Origin: Dichomitus squalens LYAD-421 SS1 | Taxonomy: Eukaryota; Basidiomycota; Agaricomycetes; Polyporales; Polyporaceae | Reading direction: 5' to 3' | Assembly: GCF_000275845.1 (NCBI RefSeq) | Contig: NW_006766895.1 | Span: forward strand, 91,772-111,957 | DNA length: 20,186 bases | Position numbers and translations under genes: made by a program | Part shown: piece by piece, positions 8,295 through 17,177 of the stretch | Numbering within the stretch: position 1 is the stretch's first letter | Layout: each line of letters starts with the position of its first letter | The notes under the pieces: model-generated | The model's input: the letters and a program-made list of their open reading frames with translations, nothing else | Told to the model about the DNA's origin: nothing | The model's database searches: none

Positions 8295-8898
8295 TGTTAC
8301 GTTCCGTGCCTAAGTCCCTCTGGAACTCTGTTGGACACCACGCTAACTCCGCCAGACCTCTGGACTTGCTTACGGATAGATACTTACGTACTGGTTCTGT
8401 TTCCGTTTCCATTTCCTTTCCGTTCCCCACTGGGGCCCATACGGCTTTCCGAGCGTCTACCCTAGCTCTGCTGGAATGTCCGTTTTCCCATATCAGTGCA
8501 TGGCACCACTTACATCACTTCTCCACTTAGCATCGGTATTCTGCCACCTCCAATCGGACCTCCACCTCCGATTCGGACTTAGGGGACACCGGCGCCTTGG
8601 TATATAAACCCCTGGACTTAGTGCGGTGTTCCTCAGTTCGGATATCTCATTACCTTATGCTCCACTTGTACTCTATCAGTTATCTTACTCCAATCTACTC
8701 TCCCTACCTCCATCCGTTCTCTACCGACCTCCGTCCGATCTCTATCTGATCTCCGTCCGACCTCCAACTCCGAAATCGAGGACACCGTCGGGATCCTCAG
8801 GGTGTTGCCAATAGCTTCGCCGAAGTCCTCACCCCGTGTCCGCCCAGCTCCGACCCCGAACCCCGGAATTCCGGAACTCCGGCAGCATAGTCCTAACA
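8295..8898 (+). repeat. family B 3' LTR
   Basis: This LTR is 604 bp, starts TGTTACG and ends CTAACA. It has TATATAAA at 8601-8608 and AGTTCGGATAT at 8635-8645, again 34 nt apart. The self-primer here is a perfect complement of the PBS at 3289-3299. It differs by eye at about 12 percent of positions from the 5' LTR over the first 250 bp, mostly by transitions. Immediately downstream the coding sequence of another element begins. Confidence 0.92.
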
Positions 8899-9770
8899 AC
8901 CACCTGGACTATGACTCTCCAGAGGATGAGCACAATTGGGATGACGACGGAGGCAGCCGTGACAAGTTATACGTCATGTGCGCCGAATTTGTCTTCATGA
9001 CTCCGAACGAGGAGAAGGAGACGGTTCCGTCTTCCATCCAATATGATGCGAAGCGCATCCTGCAATCCTTCCAACTGGAAGCTACGACCGCACCCACCAA
9101 ATCCCTCAAGAATGTGTGGCTGTACAATTCCCATATATACCGACTGAAAGATCCAAAGAATCAACCCGTGTGCGACCCAGAAGCCCAGCAGCCAATATGC
9201 ATTGAGATGATGATTAACAGCGTGCCTGCGTACACCCTGATTGACATGGGCTGTACGATGGTGGCCATGTCACCAGGACAGGCCTTCATCTCCAAGGCGG
9301 ATGGAATCGATCTGTAGGAGCAGATGAGCCTACAGTTGGGCACAAAGGGTAGTCGTACGCGCATCAACCACGGTGCGCGAGCCATGATTAAGGTTGGCTC
9401 GGTGCGCGAGCCGTGTTATTTCAACGTGGTCAATATCGACCAATATGACGTAGTCCTTGGGACTCCCTTGCTGAAGAAGCACAATGTCATGCTTGACTTC
9501 AAGAACCGCTCCGTCAAGATTGACGGAGTGCCCGTTGGCATCTATATGGCTGTAGAAGAAGCCGAAGTCCTGCATCTTCAAGGCGAAGCACGTAAGCAAC
9601 GAATCATTGCTCAGCTGAAGGAGACAGCGGAACACGCTGTACAAAGACAGCAGGGGTCCGCAGCGGGAACAACCGCGGCGGAGCCTCTTCACTCCCGCTT
9701 TGTGGGAAGCAGGGTGTCGTTCGGAGGGGAGGGCAGTGGTACCACGACCGCCTCTCGCGACACGGTACCC
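8899..9770 (+). pseudogene. pol: family D pol, protease region (truncated)
   Basis: Frame 3 is open from the junction at 8899 to a TAG at 9315-9317 and then to about 9770. An acidic N-terminal stretch precedes a retropepsin-like fold: the active-site segment reads YTLIDMGCTMVAMS, so the usual Asp-Ser/Thr-Gly is Asp-Met-Gly. The later flap and C-terminal part (VVNIDQYDVVLGTPLLKKHNVMLDF) is typical of Ty3/gypsy proteases. The frame must change to frame 1 between about 9700 and 9830 to join the reverse transcriptase part, so there is an indel in that linker. Gag is missing because the sequence starts at a foreign LTR. Confidence 0.82.
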
Positions 9771-11592
9771 AACGTGGCGTCCAACTGGACGTCTGAGAAG
9801 GGTAAACCGTCACGACCTGAACAACACCAGACGCAAAACAGACGTCAAGATGCTGAGATTGGCGGAACGAGTCGTTCCATCGCAACACTCATCTACCCAA
9901 CCAAAGTTGAACTTCTATGGCATGCCAGACCCATTGGGGCTGAACGAACTGTTCATGGCAATGTTCGAGGATTTCATTGAAGATGAGGAAATTCGTAAGA
10001 CACATCGAGAACCACCGCCACCAGGCAGCGAGGAGGAACGCCTCCAGCAGCTCTGTGACAAGTGGTACAAAGACTGTGAGGACATCATGCAATCTCCTCC
10101 GGATGGCCTCCCTCCATGGAGAGTGGTCAACCACCGCATACCGCTCATCAATCCCGATAAGCGGTACAACTACCAGTTGCCTCGAGTCCCTAGGATGATC
10201 AAAGAAGATCTCCTGGACAAGATCAACTGGTACGTCAAGGCGAAATGGTGGAGAGAAGCTCACGCTCCTCAGGCCGCTCCTCTTCTTTGCATTCACAAGA
10301 AGAATGGCAAACTATGAACCATAGTCGATGCCCGTCAGCGGAACGACAACACCATCAAGGACGTCACCCCGCTGTCCGACCAGGACCAAATCCGAATGGA
10401 TGTAGCTCAGGCCAAGTACAGGTCGAAAATCGACCTGTCGGACGCGTATGAGCAGATTCGAATCGAAATGCAAGACGTGTCCAAGACCGTGTTTGCGACT
10501 CCATTCGGAGTATTCGAGAGTCTAGTTATGCAGCAGGGCAATTGCAACGCTCCCACCACGTTCCAATGGTTGATGACAACCCTCTTTTGCGACTTCATTG
10601 GACGATTTGTCCACGTCTACTTAGACGATATCTTCGTCTTCTCGGACTCGATAGAGGATCACGAGAAACACTTAAAGCTTGTGTTCGACAAGCTTCGTGA
10701 AGCCAAACTGTACCTGAGCAAGAATAAATGCGATATTTATTCTAAGCATATGGACTGCCTAGGACATGTAATTGACGATCGAGGCCTCCACGCGGATGCT
10801 GATAAGATGGAGAGAATCCGAAACTGGCGAACGCCTCGCTCGTACCATGAGGTACAGCAATTCCTTGGCCTCATCAACTATCTGGCAGCCTTCATGCCTG
10901 ACATCTCAGCGTACATGTCTCCGTTGTCGGAGATGGCTCGTAATGAGCGAGCGTTCGTATGGCGACCACTTCATTAGAAGTGCCTTGACATGATCAAGGC
11001 TATGGCCTGTCGAGCCCCAATTCTAAAGCCTATCGACCACCGGTCGAACGAGCCCATTTGGCTCATCTGTAACGCATCCGTCCATGGCGTCGGAGCGTTG
11101 TACGGCCAAGGACCGGATTGGCAGACCTGTCGTCCCACCAGCTTCCACTCACAGAAGTTCACCACTGCTCAACAGTCGTATCCGACTTACGAGCAGGAAG
11201 CATTGGCGATCCTGGAAGGATTGATGAAGTGGGAGGACAAGCTTATGGAACTCAAGTTTACGGTCGTAACCGACCATGAATCCCTGACGTACTTCAAGAA
11301 GACTCTGGGCCCTAGTCCCTGTCGAATTCAATGGTTGGACTACTTGTCACGGTTTGACTTCTCAGTATGACACATACCGGACAAGGACAACAAGGTCGCT
11401 GATTGTCTCTCTCGCTACTACAAGAATGACAATGCGGATGAATTTCATCCGCATCATGAGTATGTGAACACCGACATGCGGCTGGATCCGGACTGGGACC
11501 ACTTGCCGGAGAAACACGTAGAAGAGCTACGCGCGGGCAGGATCATCCGTCAGAACCCAGGTGGCCTGGATCCCCAGGAACGTGATCGCTAG
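9771..11592 (+). pseudogene. pol: family D pol, reverse transcriptase and RNase H
   Basis: Frame 1 carries the fingers (a Pro/Glu-rich linker, then LLCIHKKNGKL), palm (KIDLSDAYEQIRI; YLDD at 10618-10629) and thumb (VQQFLGLINYLAAFMPDIS). RNase H follows: LICNASVHGVGALYGQ, then YEQEALAILEG, VTDHESLTYF and ADCLSRYY. The first RNase H catalytic Asp (usually in a DAS motif) is Asn here. In-frame stops are TGA 10315-10317, TAG 10975-10977, TGA 11368-11370 and TAG 11590-11592. In each, restoring a C at the first base gives Arg or Gln in a sensible context. It is distinct from family B: the fingers and linker differ clearly. Confidence 0.88.
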
Positions 11593-13646
11593 CGAGAGCT
11601 GAAGATGCGCATTGAGCCACGTACCGTCAAAGCCGACGAAATGGCCGCCGCATCGGCACGTAAGAGTGCTCCCGTCAAGACAGAAGTAGAATGTTCAGTG
11701 GACGTCCCGAATTCCGCTCCAGACTACAACCCGACGGTAGGCGAGTTGGTGGCGAATGGACCCTCCCTTCAATCGAAGATAGAAGGTCTGGACGGATTCA
11801 TGCAAGCAGTGCTGAAGCACTACAAAAAAGACCCGACGTTCAGCAAGGTTCTAGAGAACCCCGCTGCCCACTCCGCTTTCAGATTGTCCGACCGACTAAT
11901 CTATACGACAAATTGCCAAGCCAAATTGGTATTGTGCTTACCTATCGGTAAGGTCGACCAGTGTACGATCACGCAGGTTGCAATTGACCTAGCTCACACC
12001 ACCATCGGCCATTTCGGTACTCAGAAAACTTCTGAGTACGCGCGGCGATGGTTCTGGTGGCCGAAGATGGGTCGAGAAATTGACAAGTTCTGCATCTCTT
12101 GTCAGAAATGCCAGACAGTCAAGCCCCGTAATCATTTGATTGCGGGGCTCCTTCACAAGCTTCCCATCCCACTCGTCCCGTGGATAGCCATCACCATGGA
12201 CTTTGTAGGACCGTTCCCTCGCTCTGGAGGGTACGACTACGTATGGGTAGTTGTCTGTCGACTCACCTCCATGGTCCATCTCATTGCCATCCGCACGACC
12301 GACACGGCATTGGACTTGGCAGAGACATTCCTTCGGGAAGTAGTGCAACTGCACGGCCTCCCGCAGACTATTGTATCCGATAGAGACCCGAAGTTTACTT
12401 TGGTGTTCTGGTGTGAACTCCATTGACTGATGGGCACGCAACTTCTCATGTTGACCGTGTTCCATCCGCAGACGGGTGGAGCGTCAGAGCGAACAATTTG
12501 TTCGATTAACCAAGTGCTACGAGCCATGGTCAGCCCTGACCAGCTCGACTGGATCGACAAGCTGCCGATCGCTGAGTTCGCATTGAACTCATTCACCAGC
12601 GCGATGACTGGATATGCCCTGTTTGAATTGAACTATGGCTACCTACCGCAAACCATGGCTGGCATAGACTAAATGTGGATCCAGCTCACCTTGCGGATTG
12701 ATCCTCAAAAACCTGGAGTCGGAATCCAGATCATTGAGGATCCAGCTCACTGAGGATCTGGATCAAGGGTTGTGTCAAAGTTGGTATGATCCGCAGATCA
12801 TAACCCCACACGAAATGTGTTTAAAATTGGTAAATATGTATAAAACAACAGTGTTTCTTGCATTACTCTGAGGCTCACTGAGGATCAGGAGCCGCAAATG
12901 AGCCGGATCCGCAGTGATCCGGATTCGCAGATCAGGATCCTTGAGGATCTGGATCAAGGCTTCTGATCCTCAAAAACCCGCAGGTGGGGATCCGGATTGA
13001 GCTGCGGATGATCCGCGTTCAGCCCTGGACTGGCATCCACTCAGATACTGAGTTCAAAGGAGTCTGAGCATTTGCTCAGAGGGCTCGTGCCAATCTATTG
13101 ATTGTGCACGATGCCATTCTCACTGTGCGTGTCACACAGACGCATTACGCGAACTTGCACCGGCAAGAGGAGCCGGACATTGCTGTCGGGTCATTAGTAT
13201 TCCTGTCGACTCAGAACCTGTCGTTTCCAAAAGGGAGAGCAAGGAAGTTAATACCAAAGTATATTAGTCCCTATGCTGTAATAGCAGCTCATCCTGAGAC
13301 GTCTACATATACATTGGATTTACCACAGGATATGAAAGATCGGAGGAACAATCCTACCTTTCATGTGTCGCTGTTATGATGACATGAGGCAAATGATGAC
13401 GTTCTGTTCCCTCATCGCGACTCGAGTGCGTTCTACGATGTAGGGGCAAGCAAAGAGCAGGAGTGGTATGTTGATAAAATTGTCGACCACCAGTGGGTGG
13501 GTAATAGGTTAGAGTTGCGTGTCCGCTGGACGCACAACGGCTTAAGCTGGGAACCTTACGCGGAATGCAGTAAGTTAGCAGTGGTGGACGAGTACTTGGT
13601 GCTAAACGGCGTCAAGCACTGGCGCACCCTGCCAAAGAAGTCGTGA
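11593..13646 (+). pseudogene. pol: family D pol, integrase with C-terminal chromodomain, split by a MITE
   Basis: The zinc domain has the pairs HTTIGH (about 11997) and CISCQKC (about 12094-12114). The core shows ITMDFVGPFPRSGGYDY (first Asp), SDRDPKF (second Asp, about 12376) and GGASERT (Glu, about 12487), so the DDE residues are kept. TGA at 12424-12426 breaks it, and a 363-bp MITE with an 8-bp duplication at 12665-13027 moves the frame from 1 to 3. The frame resumes with FAQRARANLL and continues through a C-terminal domain (LVFLSTQNLSFPKGR, then YISPYAVIAAHP) and TGA codons at 13065, 13377 and 13380. The chromodomain lies at about 13468-13610 (EWYVDKIVDHQWVGNRLELR, then WEPYAECSKL). The natural stop is TGA 13644-13646. 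Confidence 0.88.
12665..13027. mobile_element. hAT-like MITE, 363 bp, in family D integrase
   Basis: The right end, read inward, is CAGGGCTGAACGCGGATC. The left end TAGACTAAATGTGGATC matches it with one gap and only C/T or G/A changes. The flanks are GGCTGGCA (12657-12664) and GACTGGCA (13028-13035), an 8-bp duplication with one change, as hAT elements make. Insert plus duplication is 371 bp, which exactly explains the frame change of the host integrase. I count 18 GATC words. An 18-bp direct repeat occurs at 12751-12768 and 12942-12959, and a 15-bp one at 12699 and 12964. Such subterminal repeats fit transposase-binding sites. It encodes no protein. Confidence 0.78.
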
Positions 13647-13820
13647 TGACGCGCCACGTTGATCACGTGATCGTGACATGGTGCGATACCAAGTGGACGG
13701 AACGAGCGCTGATCCGATTCGATCTCAATCGTTCATAGCTCATGGCCCGTCAAAAGATGGCATAAGGTCGCTGCCGTCACCCGTCCCCAGCTCAATGTCG
13801 CCCTCGACGCTAGCACCACC
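13647..13820. other. gap between family D pol and the downstream ORF
   Basis: No LTR end, PPT or ORF is visible. A perfect 12-bp palindrome GATCACGTGATC (13661-13672) contains a CACGTG E-box core about 150 bp upstream of the next ORF's ATG. It could be a regulatory site or chance. Confidence 0.35.
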
Positions 13821-16176
13821 ATGGATGCTCAGCAACCTCAACACCAGCACCTTGCCTCCATGACCGTCAACATCGACAGTCAGCAACAGAAACAACATCA
13901 TCTGCAACAGCTGCAACAGGCCAACCCGCACTTCGCCATGCTGGCTCCAGTGGAGCTTGGACCACCGATGGCCACTGGCTTCACCGTGCATTCTCCGCCC
14001 ATGCACGCGAGCCTGCATGCGTCGTCTTCGACGTACGGGCAGCATCAGGGCAACGTCGCGCAGCCCTCCATGTTCCAAGGGAACTCGAGCCTGACGATGG
14101 GCATGCTGATGGGCCTCGATCCAAGATACCAGATGGCGCCCTCGTACATGGGCTACACACCTCAAACAGCGCACGCGGGCCCCATCCAGCCATTCGTCCC
14201 TCCAGCGCTGACCTCCATATTGATGCCCCCGGGGATGCCCCCACTGCTGATGTCGAGGCCGACATCGCAGTGGATCGTCTTGAGTGACGACATGGCGCCG
14301 ATGGTGCATTGCAAGGGATGTCCAGCCTGTACGACCTGGGTGCACCACATCCAGGAGGCTGCGAGGATGGACCTGTCCTTTGCAGAGGCCAACAGAGCCG
14401 CGCGCGTCGCCACGCAAGAGCAGCTCTGCGACCACTTCTGACGGTGGCAGGGTTCTGAAGGGGGAGGGATGCCGGCCGAACTCCGACAGGAGATCGAGCG
14501 GCTGAAGAAGGAGAACGAGCTCCTCTGCCGTGAGTCAGAGGACCGTGGTTGTGAGATTGACGACCTGGAGGCCCGGGTGAATGAAGCCTGGGAAGCCAGC
14601 GAGCACCACAAGGAAAGGGCGAGGCAGCTGGAAGACGAGTTGCGTCGTCATCGATGCTCTCGATCACTGTCCCCGAGACTGCGGCGTCGAGAACACTCAC
14701 CTCCACCACGGCCCACACCACCTTGCCCCCCTCTGTATCATCAGTTTCCGAACAGGCCCTGTCCGCTCCTGTACGGAGACCGCTACTACGCCCCCCCGCG
14801 AGGCGAACCTGTTGTCGCCAGCTCCCACCATGCCGCCAAGCGACTTCCTGCAAGGCTCGTCATCGAGCTCGCGACAGCTCGGCCCCAAGGCAGCGTTCAA
14901 CTCTGATATGGAGGACGACAACGTCGATAGCGAGTCCAAGGGCTACAACATCAAGAAGGGCAAGCAGTGTGCATTCAATAATGCGAACCGCGCCGTCCTG
15001 TGTCGGAACCGGGAGCAGCTGATCAGCCAAGTGACGGGGACCATGCCTCAACAACCGGCACCCCCACCTCCTGCGCCGACGCTTCCTGCGCTGGGCCCGA
15101 GTGCCGGGCTGGACCCTCCGCGCATACCAGGAGGCATGCGCCAGCCCCATATGGCCGTGTGGCAGGAGGCGATGCCAATCCAGGCTGCCGACGCCTGGTC
15201 CGACTACGTACCGCTGAACCACCAGCAGTACTGGGAGTTGGTGCGGTCGGCCAGAGCCCAGGGAGGTGGCGCGTACAATCATGTGCGTGACCTCCTTCAT
15301 CAATATGCCGCGAACGGAGCCCTGGGCGCGTTCAACTACCTCCACCAGCTCAAGATGAGCTGGTCGGACCCGCACCGCACGGAGACACAATCGCAGGCCC
15401 GCCGCGCTCGTGAGTTCGGATGAGAGATGGTTCACTCGAACCCCTCTCGCACCGAGAGGAACCCGGGCATGTAGAACCCGAGCCATACAGACCCGCTGGA
15501 GAGGTGGTTGGAGTACTGGCACCAGTACCTGGACACCTTGCTGGTGTACCTCCCTATCACCCCTCAGCTGGGAAGGCCAACCCGAGATCACACCCGGGGC
15601 CACATCCTCCTGCGCGCCCTCATCCCCAAGCTCAAGGGCGCCCAGCAGTCGGCCGAGCACGCACAGTTCCTGGAGGTCACCGCCCAACTCTTCTTGATTC
15701 CCAGGCTCTACTGACAAATTGTCAACGAGGGCCACTACCCCGAAGGTACGGAGGAGCGACTGCTCCCCTACCCAGGTCAAGTTACCAACATGTCGATATT
15801 CGACTTGGCAGCGTGGTATGCCCATTGCAAGCTCAGTGCGGCCTCCATTGCGCTCATGTAACCACTGGCGGTGTGCATGTGCTAGTTCTACGAGCGCCGC
15901 AACCCCAACTCTGGGGAGGCCTTCCTCCAATGGCCGCACACCATGGCCGAGGTCACGGTCGTGCCCGCGCTCGTGGAACTTGCGCTGCAAAAGAACCCGG
16001 GCGCAACCACCAGTCACGTGACCGCGCCTCCCCCCCCCCCGGTAATCGAGGGCATCAACATCGACGAAACCATGGAGGAAGCGCAGGGGGTTGACGAGGG
16101 CCAGGCCGATGAGCCTGGGCCCAGTGGTACAGTACTGTCGATCGACGCCCCGGGCCCATCACCTCCCTCAGCCTGA
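13821..16176 (+). pseudogene. long decayed ORF downstream of pol, function unknown (about 785 codons)
   Basis: I recognise no family. From ATG 13821 the N-terminus is Gln/His/Met-rich, with a small Cys cluster (CKGCPAC, residue about 163). A clear coiled coil follows (AELRQEIERLKKENELL to ERARQLEDELRRH, about 14469-14650), then a basic Ser/Pro/Arg-rich stretch. A one-base indel in a C7 run (14791-14797) moves the frame from 3 to 1. A Pro-rich segment, a Trp/Tyr-rich helical region (LERWLEYWHQYLDTLLVYLP, near 15496-15555) and an acidic Pro-rich tail to TGA 16174-16176 follow. In-frame stops are TGA 14439, TGA 15421, TAG 15472, TGA 15712, TAA 15859 and TAG 15883. Every one is one C-to-T step from Arg or Gln. 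It lies between a chromodomain pol and a PPT, so it may be a third ORF of the element or a captured host gene. Confidence 0.62.
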
Positions 16177-16438
16177 GCACACCGACCACCTCCGTACGTG
16201 TGGGGTCGGGTGTCTCACCTGCGTCGTGTTACGTCGCCTTGTCGGCACCTCGTCTCCCGCTCACCCGCATTGCTCACCCGCAATATTGTCTCACTCGCGC
16301 CACATCAAAATTCTCTCGCGCATCATCCCCGCGCGTCCTATCAGACACTTATGGTTTCTCTCTCTCTCTCATACGGACATGGCTATTCCATGCATTTCAT
16401 ATCTCTCATTGGCATCACACGAGAACCTGGCACAGGTT
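16177..16438. other. untranslated region before the family D PPT
   Basis: No ORF of note. It contains a (TC)n microsatellite at about 16357-16370 and, just ahead of the PPT, a short hairpin ACCTG-GCA-CAGGT (about 16426-16438). Otherwise nothing recognisable. Confidence 0.5.
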
Positions 16439-16452
16439 CTGGAGGGGGAGAA
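16439..16452 (+). other. polypurine tract of family D
   Basis: TGGAGGGGGAGAA directly precedes TGTAACGG, a plausible LTR start. Its purine run and position are as expected for a 3' PPT. Confidence 0.68.
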
Positions 16453-16575
16453 TGTAACGGGTCCGTTACTATCTTATCTTATCTATACAGTTAATCTAAA
16501 TCTTGTATCTACATCTCGATCGTCATGGTGATCGGCGCTGATCCGTCTAGATCCGCGCGATGTGGCGAAGGCTTC
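16453..16575 (+). repeat. truncated 3' LTR of family D
   Basis: It begins TGTAACGGGTCCGTTAC directly after a PPT; bases 16454-16469 form an inverted repeat GTAACGG/CCGTTAC. After 123 bp it is cut by the start of a family A LTR at 16576. No second copy of this LTR is in the window, so its end and the element's target duplication cannot be seen. Confidence 0.58.
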
Positions 16576-17143
16576 TGTCACAGTTTTCTCATGCCACGTG
16601 ACCTGGGGGTCATGTGCACTAAGGCAAATGCACACATCAACCGTGGATAACTCGTATTGGAAACTGGAGCACCCGGATTCGAACCTCAGACCTCGAGGGG
16701 GCTGGGAGCGCCCACCATCACTCACGGGCAGGTGACTGGTGTGTCAGCAGGGGCGCTTACTCATGAGCAGAAGTCCGGACTTGGTACGACTCAGGTATTA
16801 GTCGTAAGAAGGTCATGAGGCGGGTCAGGGGATAGGACATGAGGCAGAGAACTCTGACCAAACGATGGTCAATAGATAACTGGTCTGTGCACCATTGTAG
16901 TAGTATAAGTAGTAGGGGGTCTGAGGCAGGGAACCTCAGACTTGATCTTCTCGTTGATCCCCCATCTTCTCTGTAGGTAGCTAGCAGCCCTACCTCCTCA
17001 CTGCCCCTTCTAGTCTAGGGAATTCACATCTTTGCATCATCTCTTTGCTGTGTCACCTCTGGTTGCTTCGCCTCTCAGCACCAACCTCTGCACCAGTAAG
17101 CTTACCCTTGTTTGTTTGGTGGCACAGCTCGTTGGCTGGAACA
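16576..17143 (+). repeat. family A 5' LTR (second copy, plus strand)
   Basis: It starts TGTCACAG and ends at GGAACA (17143), where the inverted copy at 1625-2133 ends TGTGACA; the last bases have drifted. It carries a segment of about 55 bp (from about 16739) that the other copy lacks. It has TATAAGT at 16904-16910, a perfect inverted repeat GTCTGAGG/CCTCAGAC (16919-16926/16934-16941), and AGACTTGATCT at 16938-16948. Antisense to the LTR is a tRNA B-box-like word (16685-16675). A PBS follows 2 nt downstream, so this is a 5' LTR. Confidence 0.86.
16904..16948 (+). promoter_or_regulatory. family A LTR core promoter, hairpin and self-primer
   Basis: The TATA box (TATAAGT) starts at 16904. AGACTTGATCT starts at 16938, 34 nt later, and is the exact reverse complement of the PBS at 17146-17156. 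An 8-bp hairpin (16919-16941) sits between and overlaps the first bases of the self-primer. The inverted copy has the same layout (TATA first T at 1861, self-primer from 1827). Confidence 0.68.
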
Positions 17144-17145
17144 TT

Positions 17146-17156
17146 AGATCAAGTCT
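17146..17156 (+). other. primer-binding site, self-priming type (family A)
   Basis: AGATCAAGTCT begins 2 nt after the LTR end. Its reverse complement lies at 16938-16948 in the LTR. Length (11 nt), offset (2 nt) and distance of the complement from TATA (34 nt) are the same as in family B. Confidence 0.7.
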
Positions 17157-17177
17157 CTTACCCATCCCCTCCGTGGA

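Larger units (their letters stand above)
2682..8898 (+). mobile_element. family B Ty3/gypsy retrotransposon (Tf1/sushi-like), disrupted
   Basis: The two LTRs (2682-3286 and 8295-8898) are direct repeats that begin TGTTACG and end CTAACA. Between them lie a PBS at 3289-3299, gag with a zinc knuckle, a -1 frameshift signal, pol with protease, reverse transcriptase and RNase H, an integrase stump, an antisense ORF and a PPT. Order and content fit a chromovirus of the Tf1/sushi kind. It is not functional: gag is split by a solo LTR, pol has four in-frame stops and one frameshift, and most of integrase is gone. The 5-bp flanks do not match (ACGGC before, ACCAC after), and the flanking sequences come from two different elements in opposite orientation. 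The unit may therefore be a recombinant of two insertions. Confidence 0.88.
8899..16575 (+). mobile_element. family D Ty3/gypsy element, 5'-truncated, with extra 3' ORF
   Basis: The unit begins at the end of the family B 3' LTR, so its own 5' LTR, PBS and gag are missing. It holds a pol pseudogene (protease to chromodomain, 8899-13646), a 174-bp gap, a long decayed ORF (13821-16176), a PPT (16439-16452) and the first 123 bp of a 3' LTR (16453-16575) cut by a family A LTR. That everything belongs to one element is inferred: there is no LTR between pol and the PPT, and all parts share the same orientation and the same C-to-T type of decay. Confidence 0.68.

Noticed and set aside
14860..16017. 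Minus-strand ORF of 385 codons, among the longest open frames of the window
   Set aside because: It is the shadow of the plus-strand decayed ORF at 13821-16176. The plus frame has coherent composition and its stops are all C-to-T changes, while the minus translation shows no recognisable motif.
16661..16740. A tRNA gene on minus, suggested by GGTTCGAATCC and the adjoining GGGTGCTCCA
   Set aside because: No 5' acceptor strand pairs with the 3' part and the T stem does not fold well. The segment sits inside both family A LTR copies. Kept only as a B-box-like finding.
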